From assembly GCF_011758565.1 (NCBI RefSeq), contig NZ_JAAMOX010000002.1, positions 496,001-560,000 on the forward strand: a stretch of 64,000 bases of DNA, read 5' to 3'. The notes under the pieces are model-generated. The model worked only from the letters and a program-made list of their open reading frames with translations, searched no databases and was not told where the DNA came from. The translations under genes and the position numbers were made by a program. Positions 60,653-64,000 of this stretch are shown here, in pieces (within the stretch, counting starts at the first letter, position 1; each line of letters begins with the position of its first letter). Source of the stretch: Lysinibacter cavernae (lineage in GTDB: Bacteria; Actinomycetota; Actinomycetes; Actinomycetales; Microbacteriaceae).

Positions 60653-61342
60653 CTAGTTTCCGCGGGAGGCTTCTGCCGCCTGGCGGAGCCACTGCTCAAC
60701 ACCCGAGATGTGCACCGTCGTGAGCGCCTGCGCGAGTTCACCATCGCCACGCTCGAGCGCATCAACAATTGCGCGGTGTTCAAGGAGGGTTCGCGATACC
60801 GAGTGCTCCTGCGTCAGACCGCGCCAAATGCGGGCGCGCACCGTGTGGCTCGAAAGCGACTCGATGAGCGTCGACAGGTACGAGTTGCCTGCGGCATCCA
60901 CAATCGCGCTGTGGAATCGGAGGTCGTGCGCAACCAGGCCCTCAACATCGGTCTCATCGTTAACCGACTCGATCTGCTCACGCAATCCCTGCACAATTTC
61001 TGGGGTCATTTTGTTGACCGCAAGGCCGGCTGCGGCAGGTTCAAGGATGCGGCGCACCTGAAACAGCTCAAGGATCGAGTCGTCGTCGTGCAGGTCAACG
61101 ACAAAGCTCATTGCTTCGAGCAGGAGGCGAGGCTCAAGACTCGTGACGTAGGTGCCGTCGCCCCTACGCACATCGAGCACTCGAATAACCTCAAGTGCCT
61201 TCACGGCTTCGCGCATCGAGCTGCGGGATAGGCCAAGCCGCTCGCTCAGTTCTTTCTCTGGCGGAAGTTTCTCGCCAGGCCCAAGCTCGCCCGAGATAAT
61301 CATCTCTTTGATTTTGAGGATCGCTTCGTCGGTCACAGCCAT
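60653..61342 (-). CDS. GntR/FadR-type (FCD) transcriptional regulator
   Basis: The 229-residue protein has a GntR winged helix (about residues 5-70: GEKLPPEKELSERLGLSRSS, MREAVKALEVIRVLDVRRGD). The helical FCD effector domain has metal-binding Asp/His residues (HDLRFHSAIVDAAGNSYLS, LEHRAIVDALERGD). The ATG at 61342 is used; the open frame to 61417 crosses an operator. Position beside the fucose genes makes it the likely pathway repressor, with a keto-acid or sugar acid effector (inference). Confidence 0.9.
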   Translation of the reverse strand: MAVTDEAILKIKEMIISGELGPGEKLPPEKELSERLGLSRSSMREAVKALEVIRVLDVRRGDGTYVTSLEPRLLLEAMSFVVDLHDDDSILELFQVRRILEPAAAGLAVNKMTPEIVQGLREQIESVNDETDVEGLVAHDLRFHSAIVDAAGNSYLSTLIESLSSHTVRARIWRGLTQEHSVSRTLLEHRAIVDALERGDGELAQALTTVHISGVEQWLRQAAEASRGN

Positions 61343-61354
61343 GGGTAGAGCATA

Positions 61355-61373
61355 TCGTGACGATTTGTCACGA
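61355..61373 (-). promoter_or_regulatory. Palindrome at the FCD regulator promoter
   Basis: TCGTGAC-GATTT-GTCACGA lies 13 bp upstream of the regulator's start codon. It differs from the ACATC-N-GATGT motif, so it may serve autoregulation or another factor. Confidence 0.75.
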
Positions 61374-61481
61374 ACAGGGGTGGATCTGGGAAAACACTCC
61401 ACAATCCACGAACTCATCGAGTGTGAATTATTTATTGTGATAAATTAATCGCCATAGGGGGAATTCAAGAACGAATTCAAT

Positions 61482-61503
61482 CCAGTTTTCGGGGGAAAAC
61501 TGG
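61482..61503. promoter_or_regulatory. Short hairpin CCAGTTTTC / GAAAACTGG
   Basis: A perfect 9-bp stem with a GGGG loop in the long leader region of the second sigma fusion gene. It could be an operator or an mRNA hairpin; there is no T-run after the stem on either strand that would suggest a terminator. Confidence 0.5.
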
Positions 61504-61767
61504 CACGACACGTGACGCGCAGCCTCAACATTCAGGCCGCTCCGCAGTCTGCCGCACCGGCATTTGGTTTGCCGTGGGACGCAAACCGACGCCAACGTTA
61601 TTTATTGCGTCAAACTTTTCCACCGTTTCTGTAATCAGCGACTTGAGACCAACTCTCCCTATGTGAAAGCGCATTGCGTTGGGGCATCTAGGGAACAGCA
61701 TCCATGCGGTATTGCGGCAATTAAATGTTTCAGGCGACAGGAGGACTGTTGCCTCGGCAGGGGAACC

Positions 61768-63111
61768 ATGGACAGCACATCAACAGCGGCTGGAGATCGG
61801 GAAAGCGAGTTTATCGCTCGCTTTGTCGAACGAATGAACCCGCTCTTGCGCTTCGCCAAAAGCGTTACCAGCGACCCCTTTGTCGCCGAAGATTTGCTCT
61901 CTGAGGTCTTCATGTCGACCCTTCGAGCAGTGCGGGGAGGAAAAGGACCGGCGCCAGAAACATTCGAGGCCTACATGCGAAGCGCAATCCGCAACGCCGC
62001 AGTTAAGTGTGCAAAAGCGCAGGAACAGGTCACGTCGGTTTCCGAACCCGGCGAGCTCGCCGACCTTCGCCTGCCGCAGTATTCGCCTGACACTGCTGCC
62101 GAGACCTGGGATGCCGACACCATCAGGCGGGCATTTCAGGCGCTTCCGGTCCGTGACCAGCAGGTGCTGTACCTCTCTGAGGTAGAGCAGATGTCCCAAG
62201 CTGACATCGCGGTGAACCTCGAACTGCGGCAGAACACCGTCGCCGTCATTGCGCACAGAGCCAAGGCGCTGCTGCGCACCAACTATCTTGAGCAGACCGC
62301 AGAGAACCTCCCTGCTTGCCCAGCCATCAGCCACGCCCGCCTTGCCGGGCTGGTTGCGGGGACCCTCCCTCCCAAGCGCAAAGAACGGGCCACAGAACAC
62401 CTCAAGACCTGCGCCACCTGCGCGCGGGCAGTTCGCCACATGAGTTCGTTCAGAGTCCCCGTTGCGGTCTTGGTTGGCATCGCAATCACAGGGTCGAGCG
62501 CGTTTGCCGCGGTTGGATCCGGCGCCCAAGGCAGCCTCGCCTCGGCACATGCCGGGCAAAGCGTGCCGTCGGCAGTGTTCAGAAAGATCACACACCCCAC
62601 CGTCATTCTCGCGGTTGCCGCCTGCGCCGGCGTTGTCTTGCTCCCGAGCCTTGGCAGCTCAACGGCGGGCCCCGTCGCTCCTACTCATAAGCCGTCTGCC
62701 ACCGAAACCCTCTCGACGCCCGCAAACGTTGCTGCGGCTCCCGCAAGCGGCGAACCCGCGACCCGCTGCTATGCGCCGGCAGACGTCCTGCAGCGCTCTG
62801 GCAGCATCCCGACACTCACCTGGTCGGCCGCAGAATCGCACCGCGCCGGAGCAACTGGCATTGAGCGGGTATTGAACGTCACCAACATCGCGGCCGAGCG
62901 CCGCGTGCCCTACTCGCTTGAGTTCATCCCGGCCCAGGGCACAAGCGTTTCAAGCACGCCCGGCGACTGCACGCAAAACGGCAGCAACCTCATTTGTGTG
63001 ATCGATGGCGCGGCGCTTGACGCCGACCGCTTCGATCTCTCGGTGACGGTTTCAGCCGTCTCTGGAGCGATGCCCCGCACGCCATCCGTGCTGTATCGCC
63101 CAGCCCCCTGA
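61768..63111 (+). CDS. Second ECF-type sigma factor fused to zinc-binding anti-sigma domain and membrane region
   Basis: The 447-residue product has the same order as the gene at 9381. Sigma region 2 is at about residues 10-75 (FIARFVERMNPLLRFAKSVT, VAEDLLSEVFMSTLRAVRGG). Region 4 is at about 125-175 (LPVRDQQVLYLSEVEQMSQA, then DIAVNLELRQNTVAVIAHRA). A zinc module with Hx3Cx2C (HLKTCATC) lies near residue 215. Two hydrophobic segments (VAVLVGIAITGSSAFAAV and VILAVAACAGVVLL) precede a roughly 130-residue tail with three cysteines. ATG 61768 after CAGGGGAACC is the start. A secreted-protein gene follows 56 bp downstream, suggesting a switch for that protein. Confidence 0.85.
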   Translation: MDSTSTAAGDRESEFIARFVERMNPLLRFAKSVTSDPFVAEDLLSEVFMSTLRAVRGGKGPAPETFEAYMRSAIRNAAVKCAKAQEQVTSVSEPGELADLRLPQYSPDTAAETWDADTIRRAFQALPVRDQQVLYLSEVEQMSQADIAVNLELRQNTVAVIAHRAKALLRTNYLEQTAENLPACPAISHARLAGLVAGTLPPKRKERATEHLKTCATCARAVRHMSSFRVPVAVLVGIAITGSSAFAAVGSGAQGSLASAHAGQSVPSAVFRKITHPTVILAVAACAGVVLLPSLGSSTAGPVAPTHKPSATETLSTPANVAAAPASGEPATRCYAPADVLQRSGSIPTLTWSAAESHRAGATGIERVLNVTNIAAERRVPYSLEFIPAQGTSVSSTPGDCTQNGSNLICVIDGAALDADRFDLSVTVSAVSGAMPRTPSVLYRPAP

Positions 63112-63167
63112 CTCTTCACAATTCCTTTTTCTGAGACAACATCCACACGAGAGAGACCAGCAGGTTC

Positions 63168-64000
63168 ATGCATACTCAATCCCCTCAACCACCTGACGGC
63201 AGGAATCGCGTCACGCGAGCCGCGTCACGCGTGCTCGCCATCGCGACCGCAGGGCTGCTCACGGTGAGCGGCCTCAGCCTCGGGGCCGCGCCAGCCGGCG
63301 CGTTCCAGGGCAACAGCACAGTCACGGCGTCAGGAAGCAACGCCTCAATGACCTTTCCCGGCGGTCTCACCATGACCGCGAATCTGACCCCAGGCACCCA
63401 GGGCTCCGCTTCGATGGCTTCCTTCGTCATGGCCGCCGCCAACGTCGAGAGCGTGCCGTTTAGCCCTGCTGATGTTGTGACGGGCAAGAACAACATCCGA
63501 ATCTCAGCCGTGATGAGCCCGCCCGTGCCCGGCGAGTATCGCAACTTTGGAGCGGTCACGTTGAGCTTCAGCAAGCCGGTAACCAACCCAAGGCTTCATC
63601 TCTCTCGCATGTTCGGCGGGCTCGTCACGCCCGGCGCAGACACACTGGTCGATAGCACCAGAGTGACGGTTGTAGACGGCACCCCCTCGATTCCGACGTT
63701 GAACAAGCTTTCCGGATTCGATGGTTGGACGGTAACCGACTCAAGCGTCTTCTCGAACACAACAGGCATCGCCTATGTACAGCCAGACGCCTGTAAAACG
63801 GTTGCCGGTTCCGGACTTTCTCCCGCCGGCTGCGGCTCGGTCGAGCTCACCGGAACGGTGCAGACAGTTACGCTCAAACTCGATACCTTCCAAACAGTAG
63901 TCGGTGCCGGTTCGACGGGCGTTACTATCCCCTACGTCAACTTTGAGGTCACCGTAGACGAAGACCTCGCCGGCGGAAACACCGCAACCCCGGTCTCCTA
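63168..64000 (+). CDS. Secreted surface protein, N-terminal part, cut by window end
   Basis: The frame starts at ATG 63168 after a GAGAGACCAGCAGG leader and stays open to the window edge (277 complete codons). It has a long signal peptide (about residues 1-46, with LAIATAGLLTVSGLSLGAAP then AGA) and a beta-rich mature part. Segments are VTASGSNASMTFPGGLTMTA, FGAVTLSFSKPVTNPRLHLS and GYVTFEV-like strands near the end (YVNFEVTVDED). Two cysteines (DACKTV, AGCGSV) may pair. It resembles the start of large actinobacterial surface proteins. The C terminus and any sorting signal lie outside. Confidence 0.8.
   Translation, partial: MHTQSPQPPDGRNRVTRAASRVLAIATAGLLTVSGLSLGAAPAGAFQGNSTVTASGSNASMTFPGGLTMTANLTPGTQGSASMASFVMAAANVESVPFSPADVVTGKNNIRISAVMSPPVPGEYRNFGAVTLSFSKPVTNPRLHLSRMFGGLVTPGADTLVDSTRVTVVDGTPSIPTLNKLSGFDGWTVTDSSVFSNTTGIAYVQPDACKTVAGSGLSPAGCGSVELTGTVQTVTLKLDTFQTVVGAGSTGVTIPYVNFEVTVDEDLAGGNTATPVS

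Larger units (their letters stand above)
61343..61767. other. 425-bp control region between fcd regulator and second sigma fusion gene
   Basis: It holds the 19-bp palindrome at 61355-61373, twin GAATTC sites six bases apart (61461-61478), a hairpin at 61482-61503, and a GGTTTGC / GCAAACC inverted repeat at 61566-61587. A frame open from 61564 runs into the sigma gene, but its first 68 residues are Cys/Arg-rich and uncharacteristic, so I treat it as non-coding. Confidence 0.6.

Noticed and set aside
61564-61767. N-terminal extension of the second sigma fusion protein
   Set aside because: The 68 extra residues are Cys/Arg-rich with no domain, and a better ribosome-binding site precedes ATG 61768.

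Overview
This 64-kb window looks like chromosomal DNA of a high-GC Gram-positive actinobacterium, most likely a member of the Microbacteriaceae. The base composition is GC-rich, GTG starts are frequent, and many genes are joined by ATGA or GTGA overlaps. The gene set also fits: an LCP cell-wall ligase, an MgtE transporter, an AztD-type zinc chaperone, a NarL-type two-component pair and a DUF6421-like protein. The family assignment is inference. I see no insertion sequence, phage or CRISPR array.

Layout. Positions 1-9343 hold cell-wall and housekeeping genes: a partial LCP protein, tRNA-Ser(UGA), a Cof-type phosphatase, serS, a lipid kinase, two tandem paralogues of unknown function, pheA and pgm. 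Positions 9381-17758 form a cell-surface region. It has an ECF sigma factor fused to a zinc-binding anti-sigma domain and membrane segments, translationally coupled to a 1758-residue surface protein, followed by two tandem NodB-type polysaccharide deacetylases. Positions 17907-25594 carry a NagD-like phosphatase, a TetR/epimerase divergon with clear operators, a GlxA-like regulator next to an isochorismatase-like hydrolase, pyrE, xth and mgtE. Positions 25842-30589 are a nucleoside salvage operon (nucleoside hydrolase, MFS carrier, ribokinase) with a divergent LacI regulator and two operator palindromes.

Positions 30912-38685 carry an oligopeptide-type ABC transporter followed by a luciferase-like monooxygenase and two AhpD/CMD-fold proteins. 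This is a conserved but functionally undefined cassette. Positions 38844-46591 hold a lipoprotein, the DUF6421-like protein, a two-component system, a zinc alcohol dehydrogenase and a NatAB-like exporter. Positions 46740-52059 hold aztD behind a probable Zur box, a threonine aldolase-family enzyme, an AEC carrier, and nsrR with hmp behind a 35-bp NsrR-type palindrome. Positions 52137-61342 encode probable L-fucose uptake and non-phosphorylating catabolism: ABC importer, FucU-type mutarotase, aldo/keto reductase, L-fuconate dehydratase, FAH-family hydrolase, SDR dehydrogenase and an FCD regulator. A lactonase is not seen here. From 61768 to the end there is a second sigma/anti-sigma fusion gene followed by a second secreted protein, cut by the window edge.

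Two things stand out. First, two separate loci pair a one-polypeptide sigma/anti-sigma/membrane sensor with a large exported protein, which suggests self-contained switches for surface proteins. Second, at least twelve intergenic palindromes of 56-74 bp with 15-32-nt arms are scattered between ordinary genes. Several recur at exactly the same length (74, 70 and 62 bp), so they look like defined extragenic palindromic elements rather than ordinary terminators.
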